This document shows positions 49,201 to 60,277 of a stretch of DNA of 64,000 nt, piece after piece. This DNA is from Avena insularis (lineage: Eukaryota > Streptophyta > Magnoliopsida > Poales > Poaceae). The first letter of the stretch is position 1; each line of letters starts with the position of its first letter. The notes under the pieces are model-generated. The model searched no databases and had not been told where the DNA came from. It saw nothing but the letters and a program-made list of their open reading frames with translations. The DNA lies in NCBI GenBank assembly GCA_023614405.1, contig CM042697.1, positions 159,316,149 through 159,380,148 on the forward strand, given 5' to 3'. The translations under genes and the position numbers were made by a program.

Positions 49201-49854
49201 ACCTCTCGAGAGTAAAATCTAAGTACTTAGCATTGTCCCCGACAATGGACAATTTGAGCATCAAGACATGGAAGCTATCAAGGATCTCCTCATCCCAATG
49301 TCTAAGTTAAAAAATTGTGGTTGAACAAGGGTTAAAGGATCACCAATTTCTATTGGTAGATGCCTTGGGTGATTTTGACAAATAAAAACTTAGTGTTTTC
49401 AAATGATAAGGAAAATATATTTTGAGCAAAGCAAGCCTAAGCTCCACTTAGCCAAATGCATATAGATGATAGATACGACTATTCTACCATAGTATCACTT
49501 TCCAATACAATTCAAATGTATTGACCCTTGTGGCTGTAACTTATTGTGTTGCAGGTTTGTTTGATGTTAGTGAAGTGTGTTGAATAGGCTTACAAGTCTA
49601 CAACCAACATGATTGCCTGTGGCACTTTCAAGATGAAGGACTCCATGCTATATAGTTATTTCTGCTACATTGTAATGAGATAGCCAAATGAGCTATGTAA
49701 GATGTAATGAATTATTTTATTCCTGGTTATAAAGTTGTATTATGACCTTTGTTTCTTGATATTACATCTTAAACTATGGATGCTAGCTATTGATCCAGGG
49801 ACTAGCATTGTAAACACAGGGATCTCTACCTTATTAAAGGTTGGGACCTCTACA
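43207..49854 (+). repeat. 3' LTR of G with nested Copia solo LTR
   Basis: TGTCACATCCC to GGGACCTCTACA; 4721 bp without the nested LTR and its duplicated CCTGC. It is highly similar to the 5' LTR with small indels, for example the extra TAATAAAGC near 43648. Confidence 0.88.
45134..47055 (+). mobile_element. BARE/Angela-like Copia solo LTR, TSD CCTGC
   Basis: 1922 bp, TGTTGGAGATATGCCC to AACCCCTACA, flanked by CCTGC at 45129-45133 and 47056-47060. The other LTR of G shows the empty site near 39890 (CACCTGCCCGTAG). A TATA-like CTATAAGAGG is at 46461. There is no internal sequence, so it is a solo LTR left by recombination. Frames in 46260-46930 are chance ORFs. Confidence 0.92.
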
Positions 49855-50818
49855 ATAACAAGTTTAATTTGGAAGATAGATATAATAAGAATATACTTGG
49901 AATGGTGTGACACACCATGCATAGGAATTTATAGTGGACACTATGGAATAACTTGGTTTCTTGGGAGTTGGATGCATGAGTAGATCTTACTTTGTACAAG
50001 TGGAGGCTAGCAAAATACTGGGAGCGACCAACTAAGAGATCAATAATAGCCATAATCATGCAGAGCAACAAAACATTACTAATCAAAGCATAAAGTGGTA
50101 CCACAAGTCAAAAACTAAATGAACATAGAGTCTAAGGTGACTGGTTCATAGTCATAACATGGTGTGAGCATGTTCCAAGTCAACCCAAACAAATCATCAA
50201 AGGAGAATACTACAATACTATGCTTTTGTTTGCTAAAACAATGCATGATTCTTTCAAGGCACATTAAGCAATCTCAATTGTTTGGAACAAGTCATGCTAC
50301 AACAATAATAACTAAGCATATGGTCAAAGCAACATCTAACATGACATGATAAATCCTAAGACACAGTAAAAACAAGCTCCCTTTTGTCCCACTATAAGCA
50401 TGAAGCTTACTACTCTTTTTTCAACACCAATCGACTTATTTGAAACAACTCGCAAAGATAATCATTAATAAAGATCAGTGAGCATGCCTCACAAATCCAC
50501 AAATAAGAGCTAAAAAGTTCTAAGCTGAAAGCACAAGAAAAACTAAGGCTAAACATAGTGCTAGCAAAAGTGAATACTCATAAGACAATAAAAATGAAAA
50601 CTAGAGTGTTCTAGGCAATGAAAACAGAGTGTCTCTCTCCAAAATAAGTGTGCTGGGATCCAAACAACTTAATCAAGCAAACTAAGAAAATGAAAACCAA
50701 AAACGAAAACTAAGACGCTCCAAGAACAACACAACAGTGCATGAAACAATAAAAACAAAGTGTCTAGAAAGAGACCTCAGCTTTTGTCCATTCTTCATCT
50801 CATCACCTCATTCTTCCC

Positions 50819-51094
50819 TTACACCTGAAAATTTTCCTTCATACAAAACTTCACACAATCTTCATTAGCAACATTAGTGCATTCAAAAGATAATAAACCT
50901 TTAGGGTTTATTTTTAAAACATCAAAACTTTCATTAAAAACATAAGCTACTGTAGCAATTCCCGGAAAAATCTCAATTTCCCAAAAAGAACCCAAAAAGG
51001 AATCAATAAGAAGAAAATGAAAATAATGGCAAAAATCTGTCAACACAGACCAGCAGGTAGAAACCGATTTTTTCGAAGACCTTCTGTTGCTCAA
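50819..51094 (-). pseudogene. Sabrina-like 3' ORF fragment (91 aa)
   Basis: Minus-strand frame, 91 residues, with a hydrophobic stretch (FHFLLIDSFLGSFWEIEIF) that could be a membrane segment. It lies downstream, in the sense direction, of the 152-residue frame and may be the end of the same ancient ORF. No family is recognised; this could be chance. Confidence 0.35.
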
Positions 51095-51354
51095 ATCGAA
51101 AAGTGTTGAATTAATTCAGAAAATTACAGCACAATCTGACTTACAGAGATTTTTCAACAATTTTTACAGTGAAGCATAAAAATCCGTTTCGGGACAACAA
51201 CTTTCCCAAATCTTACTTCTCTCTCATTAGAGGTTATTCTTGGCACAACAATCAAGCAAAAAGTATAAGGAGAGGTTATTACAGAAGTAATAACTTCCAA
51301 GACTCAAGAAAACTATTGGATTATCTCCCAAGAAGTACTTTTTCTTGACCGCCT

Positions 51355-51813
51355 TTAAGTTAGGCTTGATAGTTTGAGAAGATGCTTACATAATAAATAT
51401 GAATTGAAGTAAAAGAGAGCATCAAGAAGAAAATTCAAAACACATTTAAGTCTAACCCACTTCCTATGCATAGGAATCTTGTAAAGAAACAAGTCATGAA
51501 AGCACAAAGCAACAAGCATAGGAAAGAAAAACAAGTGCAACTTCAAAACTTTCAACATAAAGAGGGGAAACTTAATATTCTTGAGATACATAAAACCATG
51601 TTTCCCTCTCTCATAATAACTTTCAGTGGAATCATGAATAAAATTAACAATATAACTATCACATAAAACATTCTTATCATGAGCCACATGCATAAAATAA
51701 TTATTACTCTCCACATAAGCATAATCATTCTTATTAATTGTAGTGGGAGAAAATTCAACAAAATAGCTATCATTTTTATTCTCATCACCATAATTATCAA
51801 ATATAGGAGGCAT
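51355..51813 (-). pseudogene. Unidentified 3' ORF of Sabrina-like element (152 aa)
   Basis: Minus-strand frame of 152 residues between pol (off-window) and the 3' spacer, the place where Athila-type elements carry an additional, sometimes env-like ORF. It begins MPPIFDNYGDEN, has an acidic, Asn/Tyr-rich first half (FVEFSPTTINKNDYAYVES), and a hydrophobic region near residues 83-110 (FPLFMLKVLKLHLFFFPMLV) followed by IPMHRKWVRLKCV. The sequence upstream to 51938 stays related in character, so the start may be further right and cut by the A LTR. I cannot assign a function; a membrane role is only a guess from the hydrophobic segment. Confidence 0.5.
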
Positions 51814-51938
51814 ATTGTAATCACAATTAATTTTCTCCTCAATAGTAGGTGGACTTAAATCATATTCATCATTGTAATCATCATATATTGGAGGTTTGGT
51901 ATCATCATAAGCAATATAATAGCTTCTTACAAAGCTGG

Positions 51939-54630
51939 TGTCAACACCCGGATTTTTAATCCCAGATGCCTGTTATGCCATACATCGCAATCCCAGGATT
52001 ACCATTTTTGCGAGACATAACAGAATTGGATACCACAGTACGTCATCCATTACAAACCATACATAAGGTCTTACACAAATAGGGATCTCATGATCCAGTT
52101 CTTAATACAACTTCAAGCAGCGGAATACATAATAATAACGGTAGCGTAGGTGAAGCTCCATCTTCGGGGTCACAGGCAATGCTGACGAAGGGAGATGATC
52201 CTAGTTGTCATAACCTTCCTGGGGTCCATCTTCCAGGTACTCCTCTTCATAGTCTAGCCATGGGAATAGCCAGGGACAAAGCCATGAGTACTCTTTAAGT
52301 ACTCGCAAACTAATACTAACATGAAAAAGGGGGTTTTGATAATAGGTCACTAGGCTCTAGGGTTATTTTGCAAAAGCTAGATTTATCTCTACTAAGTTTA
52401 GAAGCAATGAATAACTAGTCACAATTTTATAACTCCTAAGTGGGAACTTGTATCTCATATCACAACCCTGTTGTGGTCAAGTCAAAGTCTCAACTCATTT
52501 CACAAGTCATTTTGAAAAGTCTGACGGGGGAAACAGTATGGCCACTCCAACTGTCCATAACCGCGGACTCGGCTATTCGAATAGTTTGACACTCTGCAGC
52601 GATTGTACACTTTCACCACAACATTCGATACATCCGTCAGGAACAAATCCTGAATTCACCATACTTAGTATGCGGATAATCAATCCTAACCTTTCAATTA
52701 CACGCCCTAGTATAAGCACCTCTCCTGTGAGTTTGGCCTCCCAACCATGACCAACTGTCATCTTGGGTACTGCACAGGTGGACAATCTTCACAAGGTAGC
52801 CTCAGCTCAGACCTTGGCCGTGAGGGAACTAATACTAAGGTATATAAGTTTCCAGTCAAGCCCTACCCAATTCTCGGGTATTGTGGTTGTACGATAAAAT
52901 TGGAATGGTATCGCATCCAGACAACCATCAGTTTTATAAAGGGCTAAGGCTCATGCCTCAACATTTTCATCACCATAAATCATCTGGTGTTCAGAAACAC
53001 ATGTCCAAAACATTTCAATAGAATGATCCATCGTTCCAAGGTTTTCATAACCATTTTTCCACAAAGTATTCCCATCTAAAGTTGATCAAGTTTTCTGCTT
53101 AGCACTAGCATCTACAAGTGGGGGTAAGTACTAATGAGGGGTGGTAAACAAGTGGAGTTTCAGCTAAGTTCAATCTCATGCCTTAGGATGACATCAAGAT
53201 TTTCTAGCTTAGGCCAAATTTTATGCTCTTTATGCAACCTTCAATATATCTTTCTAGAATCTACAAGTCACTTAAGTCAACTCTAAGTTAAAGCTTTGAT
53301 AAAGAAATAAAGTAGAGGGCTTGCAAATAAAACTAGGATTGGTTTATCAAGTGGATATGATCACATATGCTGAAGGCATATAGTGGGCATGGTAGCAAGC
53401 AAGTATTGGCTTGCATAGTATCAGTATAATCTTGCTAAGTTGCAAGTGTTATCTTGCACATTCAACTAGTAGCATTAGGCCTTCCTTGTGCAGAGCAGTG
53501 GTTGAAGTTCTCCTCGGCTTCTTCTTCGTAGAATCCTTCTTCCTCCTCGTATCCTTGGTCGATACTAGCGTCTATAAATAAATACGATATACACAATCAC
53601 CAAACAATACTTAACTACTTGCAATCATCACACCAAAGGGTCCTATAGATGATCTAGCATCATCACTAACATTACAAAATTAAAGCTTGGTTTAATTCCT
53701 TTTATTTTTAGAATAGTAATTTCTACTCATTGAAAAACTACTTAAGATTTAATATTCTCCAAACCAAACATGGGATCATGTTGACACATGTCATCACCAC
53801 ATATTTTAGTCCATGGGAATGTGATTTAAAGTGGTGTCACAATTTAATAAGGTTTTTCTCTTTTATTTTAATTAATTCAAGTGGCTAGAAATGCCTATGT
53901 GGCATTCTTTTATTACTTGGTCATTATTTCTGTAAGTAAACCTATATATTTTTATATATTCTAAAAGGTATGGTTAAATGTGATTTTTGAGAGTTGGAAT
54001 CAACTCAAAAGCTATTATGGTTTAAATTTTAAAAATGTTTGAATGCAGAAAATCTTCTGCCTTGTTATTTTTACCAAGGATGATCTACAGATCCAAATGA
54101 CTTGAATCCAACGGGCTTGGATTCACCATTTCCAGACCTTTCTAAAAAAATTGGTTTCATTAAATTTGGTTCACTGGATCGATCTGGGTTGATTTTTGAA
54201 ACTAGGTATAGAAGTGTGTTTGAAATAAAATGAAAAAGGTTAAATTGAAATAACTGGGCTACGCGGGAAGCGATACTGGGCCGGCCTGCTAAGCATAGCG
54301 CTTACGCGGGCTGGTTAAGTCGTTGTCCCCACGCGTTAGTGAGACGAGGGGGGTGCGAAGCGGTACGGGGCAATATGGTGCGTTCGATCTAGTTCTAATC
54401 CAACGGCTGAGGGTCATCATCGACGTTGGGCAACGCCGGCGAGACAGAAACCTAGCGCGGCCAGTGGGGGTCGTTGGGGGCTCACTGGGGTTCAGGCGAG
54501 GGTCGGCGAGGCGGGCGAACGACGAAGTCAACGACTGCGAACCTCCTGGTACAGGAAGCTTCTCGTGGGGCGGCTCCAGTCGTTGGCCCCCTTCTTCTCC
54601 AGCAGCGGCAGACTCCGGTGAAATTCCGGC
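51939..54630 (-). mobile_element. Subfamily-A chromovirus LTR, minus strand (right copy)
   Basis: On the plus strand it begins TGTCAACACCCGG, the reverse complement of the LTR 3' end. It then follows 1-2420 of the window closely until GAAATTCCGGC, where the Tat element starts. The remaining 1.4 kb must lie beyond the window on the far side of that element. GCTGG (51934-51938) is the candidate target duplication. It inserted into the Sabrina-like ORF region. Confidence 0.88.
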
Positions 54631-55132
54631 TGACGAGGTTTCGACTCGTCAACGCCCATTGTTATGGACTTGGGTTTTGGAGAAGATGGGGATGCTGGAG
54701 ATCGCATAACGGTTAGCAAACAAGCAACAAGGGGACACGAGGTTTACCCAGGTTTAGGCCCCCCAAGGGAAAACCCTACTCCTGCTTGTCTGCTCTTGAT
54801 TATGGCGGAACCGGTGATTACAGGGGCGCGCAGATGCAATCTGGCGTGGAGGTTTGTATGTGGAAGTATGAGAGAGAGAGATCTAGGTCGTACCCTCCTG
54901 GCCTTTATATAGACTTAGGCAGGTCCCGGGCACAGATCTAGTCGGTTACAGGTTCTAGGGTTTACCCCTTTGAATTTCCTATCTACTCTAGTCTTGCTCT
55001 CCAAGGATCCGAAGGCGTCATGGGCCTTGGCCACCCGAAAATCTTCATGGGCCGGCGTATATTTGCCGTGGGCCTTCCTTGGGCTGGACCAGGTATGCTG
55101 AGATCATGTACCCGCAGGGTATAACCATGTCA
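54631..55132 (-). repeat. 3' LTR of Tat-clade element
   Basis: 502 bp. On the minus strand it starts TGACATGGTTATACCC and ends CTCGTCA. The outermost 21 bp form a perfect 7-bp inverted repeat (TGACGAG, 7-base loop, CTCGTCA). Confidence 0.85.
54902..54912 (-). promoter_or_regulatory. TATA box of Tat LTR
   Basis: The minus strand reads CTATATAAAGG, the expected core promoter in a short LTR. Confidence 0.65.
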
Positions 55133-55144
55133 GTAGCCCCCGAG
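55133..55144 (-). other. Polypurine tract of Tat element
   Basis: The minus strand reads CTCGGGGGCTAC, directly abutting the LTR start TGACATGG. It is the primer for plus-strand DNA synthesis. Near-identical copies recur internally (see findings). Confidence 0.8.
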
Positions 55145-56430
55145 TGTTCAGTCGAATCATAGATTCGGCTGAGGACTCTTCAATCCTTCGGGTGCAACTC
55201 TGTCTTTCAAGAGAATGTGTAGGGATTGTTGATGCATGTGCCTGACTCTCCCAACGGATCAGGGTCAGTTAGCTGTCTTAGGACAAAACAACATGATCTT
55301 CTTCAGATTCAAGTCCCTCGACTCGAACCCGGAACATATGCTGGTGTAATTCGACTCAGGCCGCGGAGGACTTACAGGAGTGGAATTCCAGTGAATTTAA
55401 ATGATGTACCCAACGCGTCCGTCGGGATTTTTCATCGTGCCTGTTGGCACGGATTCTTACTAGCAGAGCGCAGTCAGGTGCGTTACCAGGCCATCAGATG
55501 ATATCTGTAGGTCTTATCTTTGCGTCGCAGACACAGCATCCAAATTTTTATCACCGTGGAGGTGTTTCGGGTGGCCAAGGAGAATGTTATTCACTTAGCA
55601 TTAATTGGGGCAGAGTTTCCGAAAAGTTTTTGCATACTGATCCGAAGGATCGCAGTCGAAATTTTATAGGATGCGTGACCAGCGCTCCCTATGGGAGTAG
55701 CCCCCGAGTGTCTGTTCGACTCGTAGACTCGAGCGGAGACTTTAATTTAGCCATTGTTCAGTGTTAGGTCCGTAGGAAATAAATTTTTTCGGATGCTTAA
55801 ATCCATCATCCCTATGGGAGAATCCCCCGAGTCCGTAGTGGAGTTGTAGACTCAACGTAGGACTCAAAGAAACAGTTCAGTGCTGTAACGTGTTATTCAT
55901 TTTCGGGTGCGCGGCTAGCGCTCCTGATAGGAGTAGCCCCCGAGTAATTGGTTGAATCGTAGATTCGAGTGAGTACTCTTAGCTTTGAAGCCGAAGATAG
56001 TGTAGCTTTTGATGACGTCAGTGCTGACGATCGATGACCTCAAGCGTCTGCTGCGCCAGAGATGATTTGACTGGACGAACATGGGTCCCACTTTCTGACC
56101 TTGAATTGACCGGTCACGCGCGGCGTGGAGATAATTACGGCTTCGCCTCGATTTCCGCGCGTAGTGGACGGCGTGTTAGCGATGGTTTGTTGTGATGCTG
56201 ACACGTGTATGGCTAGATCCTGCCGTTGGCGTTAGGTCTTCTCGATGGACGGTTGTCGTGCATCATATTTGTCTTTATAATCATTGGGGAAAACTTTAGT
56301 TTGTTTTCACTGTAGCTATTCTCGTTTCACTGCGTCCTTGTTCTCTGAGAGTTCTTGCTATGCGCTGGAGTATCCTTTCACATTTCCTTCTTCCATCTTG
56401 CGCTCTCACCACCAGCACCGCCGTACCGCG
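55145..56430 (+). other. Repeat-bearing region upstream of the antisense gene
   Basis: It holds three diverged copies of a roughly 55-bp module starting TAGCCCCCGAGT (55698, 55822 variant, 55934); the first module overlaps the polypurine tract at 55134. Each is followed by a TCGACTCGTAGACTCGA-like near-palindrome. TTTATAAT at about 56274, roughly 155 bp before the ATG at 56431, is a possible TATA box for the plus-strand gene. The frames at 55226-55767 show no recognisable protein. Confidence 0.6.
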
Positions 56431-57392
56431 ATGGGGAAGTCGAAGAAGTCTTCTTCTGCGGTTGGTACCAGCGCTGCTGGGGGGAAGAAGAGTGCTGCCA
56501 CTACCCGTGTCACCGACGGTGGCTGGTGGTGATCGGAGACGCGGGAGAGTGATCTCCGCAAGCTTCGTGAGCGGGGCTTGATCCCGCAGGATAGGGAGGC
56601 CATCAAACTCCCAGGCAACAAGGTAATCCCCCGCCCCCCGCTGGGTTTCAGGTTATGTTCCTTGCCTTCGTCATTCGCGGATTTTCCTTCCTAGTCCACG
56701 ACTTCCTTCGTGGACTGCTTTTTCTGTACGGTGTCCAATTGCACCATCTTTCCCCCAATTCTCTTCTTCATATTGCTTGTTTTATCACTTTCTGCGAGTG
56801 TTGGCTCGGTATCGAGCAACACTTTGGCCTCTTCCGGAAACTCTATTCCGTGAAGAGGCAATCTGGTTCAGATGGTGTTTATCCCATCGGGGGTTGCATC
56901 ATCTCCCTCAAACCCAATCTGCTTTTCTTTTCTTTTTCCATGTCCGAATATGTCCAATACTAGCGGAGGCGATGGTTTTATATCCGCGACTCCGTAATGC
57001 CTGGGCAGGATTTTGGTCTTGCTCCTTTCGACCCCTCCCAAAAGATCGAGCCGAAAAGGTCCTAGAAAAACCAGATCTTGGATGGCGAGGTGGCGGAGAT
57101 AGATGCTCTCTATCATCGAGTGGAGGATCTCCAGATGATTCCGGAGAAGGAAGTGAACAGTGTGGATATCATCCGCACCTTTCTTGAGCGTCGGGTGCAG
57201 CCACTCCAGGCTTGGGCGCACCCAATGTTCCTTTATGCTGGCCACCGTGATCTGATGAGGGTTTCGGCTGAGAAATTCTCCCAGGGAGATCTCGACATGG
57301 CCCTTCGTTCGCTGCTGAAGTTCAAGGCTGGAGAGGATATCCCGGGGAAGTCGCTGACTCCTCGGTTTTCTTCTTTGCTTCCTGTTCCATAG
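56431..57392 (+). pseudogene. Antisense extra gene of Tat element, exon 1 (putative gypsy-type transposon domain)
   Basis: Begins MGKSKKSSSAVG. It resembles the N-terminal part of the plant proteins annotated as putative gypsy-type transposon domain (PF04195-like): GLIPQDREAIKLPG, then VHDFLRGLLFLYGVQLHHLSPNSLLHIACFITFCE and HFGLFRKLYSVK. The copy is broken by TGA at 56530, a one-base loss near 56650, and TAG at 56961, 57063 and 57390. The last lies just before a splice donor at 57393. Downstream, GEVAEIDALYHRVEDLQMIPE looks helical. It is encoded opposite to pol, as in other Tat-lineage elements with an antisense ORF. Its function is unknown. Confidence 0.75.
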
Positions 57393-57475
57393 GTGTAGAT
57401 CCGTGCGCGTAGCGCTATTTTCGACTGCATTGTATTTGCGTTTTTTTGCTAACAAATTGTTCTTCTCTTGTGCAG

Positions 57476-59311
57476 AGCTTCAAAGTGTCGGGTATGTCGC
57501 CTCCATTACCCGAAGTATTTCCGGATGCTCCAGATAATGATGTGGTGGATTCCAAATCCGAGCTGCCGTCGGCGCGGTCTCCGGCTGAAGAGGCCAACGA
57601 GTCGAGCGAGGACCACACTCGCAAATGATCACGGAGCTCCAGCGAGTCTTCGGATGCCTCGACTCCTCCGACTCCTAGGAACCCGCTGTGTCTTGAATGT
57701 CACAGTGGTGGGCATGGAGGCTCTTCCTCTCCGATTCCTTCCCTTCCCGTGCGGGCTATAGCGCCGCACCCGCCGGTGAAGCGGAAGAAGGAAGAAAAGA
57801 AGGAAGAGAAGAAGGAAGAGAAGAAGGAAGAGAAGAAAGAGGAGAAGAATGTCCGGAGGACCCCTCCTATCTTCAACCTGAGCGAGCTTGACTCATAAGT
57901 TTCCTTTGTCCTGCATTGCTTTTTCTTGCCTGTTTACTCTGTACTTGTGCTAATTTGTCCTTGTGCAGGCACTCTTCCAACGACTCCTCCAGCGATGGTG
58001 CTCGAGAGATGATGGGGGAGTCGAAAGTCGCGTCTCCTCCTCCTGAGACGGTGGCTACCTCTAAGGGTGCCGCTCCGAACCCTTCTCCTCAGGAGGTTCA
58101 GGTGGTTGTGCCTCAGAATTTTGCTAGCGGACCTTCGGAGTCGCCATCGGATCATGTGAGTAGCTCTGCCTCCTGCCACGGGGAAAGCCCCCGAGCGTCT
58201 GTAAAGGAGTTTTTGTTGCGTGTTCTTCTTTCGAGTCTCGGGGGAGCCCCCGAGCGCTTTCGTGTGTGTAATTTGTTTCTGCTCTTTCTTTTGGGCGTAG
58301 CCCCCGAGTCCTTCTCTTAACTAGTAGGTCTTTTTCCTGCAGCCTTTTGTGCAGGATGCCAAACGACTGGTGCAGCAGCACCTGGTGCTGGAGGCCATCC
58401 TCAAACAGCTTCAAGGTAATTTTATGCCTTGATGTTTGCTTCTTCTTGTATTCTTGTCCTGTTATCTGATGCTTGTATTATTTGAATGCAGAGGAGCAAA
58501 ACACCTCCCTTCGTGAGATTGATGCTCTCAAAAAGAGCCTCGGTCAAGTAGAGAAGAAGGCCAAGGCCGCCGTTGTTGCGAAGGAGTGCCTTGAGCTGGA
58601 GCTGGCCACTGTGGCCGAGGCTAAGGAGCGCCTGCAGCGGGAGGCCACGGACCGCGAGGAGCAGCTTGCCACTGCTGCGACTGCGCGTGAAAGAGAAGTG
58701 GCTGGCAAGCTTATGGCGGCTGCCAAGGCTGTTTCGGGTGAGTATCTTCACCTTCGTCTTTTTTGGTTTTCTTGTCTTTCTTCTGCGGTGCTTTTGTTCA
58801 TTCCTCGTCTTTATTGTCTCATATTCCGTGGGCATCGAGTTTGACCGCGGTGCTCTGGAGCACGGGAGTGCTCTGGATGATGCTACTGCAGCGGTCAAAG
58901 ATCGCCGCAAAGACCATCGCCGCCGCCAAGGCCAAGGCCAAGGAGGTCCTTGGGCGCTTCTACAAGGAGCTTGTCCCCAAGGGCACGGCCCTTGATGATG
59001 TTGACGCTCTGGCGGAGGCACTGTCAGTCGAAGCACCTGCGGCGTACAAGCGCAAGCAGAAGGGCATCAGCGCATCCGTCGGGCTGGCGATGGCTTTGGC
59101 GGCTGGAGCGGAGCTAGACCTTCCCCAGGTCACTTCCCCGATGCCGACGACTACTGATGGATCCGAGGTAGCCTTCGCTACCTATTCTGTTCGTTGTAAG
59201 CGTTATGGGCCAAAGCTGATTGATATGCTGGCCGAGTACGCACTACGGCAGCAGGGGGAGGCCAAGGCGAGGCAATCCGGCTCCGAGGCTACTCAGGGTG
59301 CTGCGTCTTAG
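57476..59311 (+). pseudogene. Antisense extra gene, middle exons
   Basis: Intron 1 (57393-57475, 83 bp) has GT, a branch-like CTAAC and CTTGTGCAG. Exon 2 (from 57476) is Ser/Pro-rich with a run of KKEE repeats and a TGA at 57626; its donor near 57897 is unclear. The exon from 57969 ends at GTGAGT (58156). The next acceptor is at 58342 (TTTTTCCTGCAG), with GTAATT at 58416, acceptor TTTGAATGCAG at 58491, and GTGAGT at 58738. Exon 5 (58492-58737) encodes an alpha-helical, Ala/Glu/Lys-rich coiled coil (KKSLGQVEKKAKAAVVAKE). The following exon gives AAAKAKAKEVLGRFYKELVPKGTALDDVDALAEALS and ends TAG at 59309. Intron 58156-58342 contains three AGCCCCCGAG words. Confidence 0.65.
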
Positions 59312-59469
59312 GCGCTGTAGCTATAGGATAGTTGTAGTCTCTTTTGTTGTAATTATTTTGATGAACAAATCCTTGTGCCACGTAGTGGCTTTTGATGCAC
59401 TTAATGAATTTGTTGAGTTATGTGCTCCCCCGTCTACGTGTTCATGTCTTTGCCTTTCTGTTGTTCTAG

Positions 59470-60277
59470 GGTCCTTCGGGTGTTGATCCCGTTGACACCT
59501 CGCCTGCAGCGCGGCTGCGGCCATCCTTGGATGATTAGTCGCAGCTTGCGTTTCTTCGAGACTGTGTTCGTAGTCTCGAGAAAGAGTTGCTTGGGGTGCG
59601 TGGCCATGCCTATTTTTGGAAGTCCAAGGCGGATCGCGGTGCTGCCAGAGAGGATTACTTGATGGCGGAATTGCTTCGACTATCCGAGCAGCTTCAGTGT
59701 AAGTTTTTCGAGCTGTTGCCCGTTTCTTCGGATGCGCCTGCTGGCATTGCATCTTACTTTTGTGAAAGTATTGTAGGTGCTAACCTTGGTCCAAGGGAGA
59801 AGGAGCGTGTTGCTGTTCGGGTCAATTGTTTGACTCAATAAGACATGGAAGCCGGCGGGTTCTTCTGGATGGATCGTGACCGTGCTATGGTCCTTTGCGA
59901 CGATGCAAGATCGCGTTCACCAAGTATCGCGGGAGCTTCCTCAGGTGCAGACTTCGCTCGCGTCGGTTCTGCATGTGATGTTTCCGTTGGATGATGCACC
60001 AACAACCCTTTCTGGTCTTCTGTCGAAGTTTCGGAACGTGAATCATGTCAAGGAGTTGGTGCGGCATCAGATCGTCGCAGGAGTGAAGGCTGCGTTGTCC
60101 CTTGTGAGGCTGCATCGCCCTGATGTAGATCTGTCCGTTGTAGCGGCTGGACCACCCCCTCGACCAGATGGTGGTGTGTGGGATATGCGTCCACATTACG
60201 CGGCTGTAGGGCAGTATGCCGAAGGGATTATAGATCTATTTAAGCAACGTGCTCAGGTTATTCTTCAGAATAGGTAG
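59470..60277 (+). pseudogene. Antisense extra gene, C-terminal part
   Basis: A frame near 59540-59840 carries LRDCVRSLEKELLGVRGHAYFWKSKADRGAAREDY and LRLSEQLQCKFFELLP. A second frame, 59876-60277 (133 aa), has DRVHQVSRELPQVQTSLASV, a VNHVKELVRHQIVAGVKAAL helix and LVRLHRPDVDLSVVAAGPPP. This C-terminal pattern is familiar from grass transposon-derived proteins of the same family. It ends at TAG 60275. The frames are not continuous with one another, through a missing splice or a frameshift. The exact gene model needs transcript data. Confidence 0.55.

Larger units (their letters stand above)
36511..49854 (+). mobile_element. Element G: long-LTR non-autonomous retrotransposon, TSD ATAAC
   Basis: 13.3 kb. 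The LTRs are 36511-42665 and 43207-49854, about 4.7 kb each after removing nested inserts, with only 541 bp between them. ATAAC at 36506-36510 and 49855-49859 fixes the ends. A primer site follows the first LTR (TGGTATCAAAG at 42668). The tract before the second LTR, TCTCGGGACGAGATTTCTTT then AAGGGTGG, is that of chromoviruses A and B. It fits a large retrotransposon derivative (LARD) that would depend on a chromovirus for its enzymes. Confidence 0.88.
7609..51938 (-). mobile_element. Athila/Sabrina-like Gypsy element, split into four pieces
   Basis: Minus-strand element that hosts most other insertions. Its pieces are the 3' LTR 7609-9016, internal 9017-9693, internal 35877-36510, and internal 49855-51938. 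The joins are supported by 5-bp target duplications: TCATG at 9689-9693 and 35877-35881, and ATAAC at 36506-36510 and 49855-49859. The LTR ends TGAT...ATCA and the polypurine tract ending GGGGATGCT are typical of Athila/Sabrina-type elements of grasses. The part seen is the 3' third, with an unidentified ORF near 51.4 kb. Its gag-pol and 5' LTR would lie right of 51938, beyond the A-type LTR and Tat insertions. Confidence 0.75.
49855..51938 (-). other. Sabrina-like internal region (right piece)
   Basis: Starts with ATAAC, the right duplication of G, and runs to GCTGG (51934-51938), where the A-type LTR begins. 49860-50780 is non-coding spacer in the sense direction; two ORF remnants follow at 50819 and 51355. 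Confidence 0.7.

Noticed and set aside
56868..57455. 195-residue minus-strand ORF
   Set aside because: It is the shadow of exon 1 of the plus-strand gene, whose frame matches a known transposon-derived domain.
58422..59036. 204-residue minus-strand ORF
   Set aside because: It is antisense to the spliced coiled-coil exons; composition-driven and without recognisable features.
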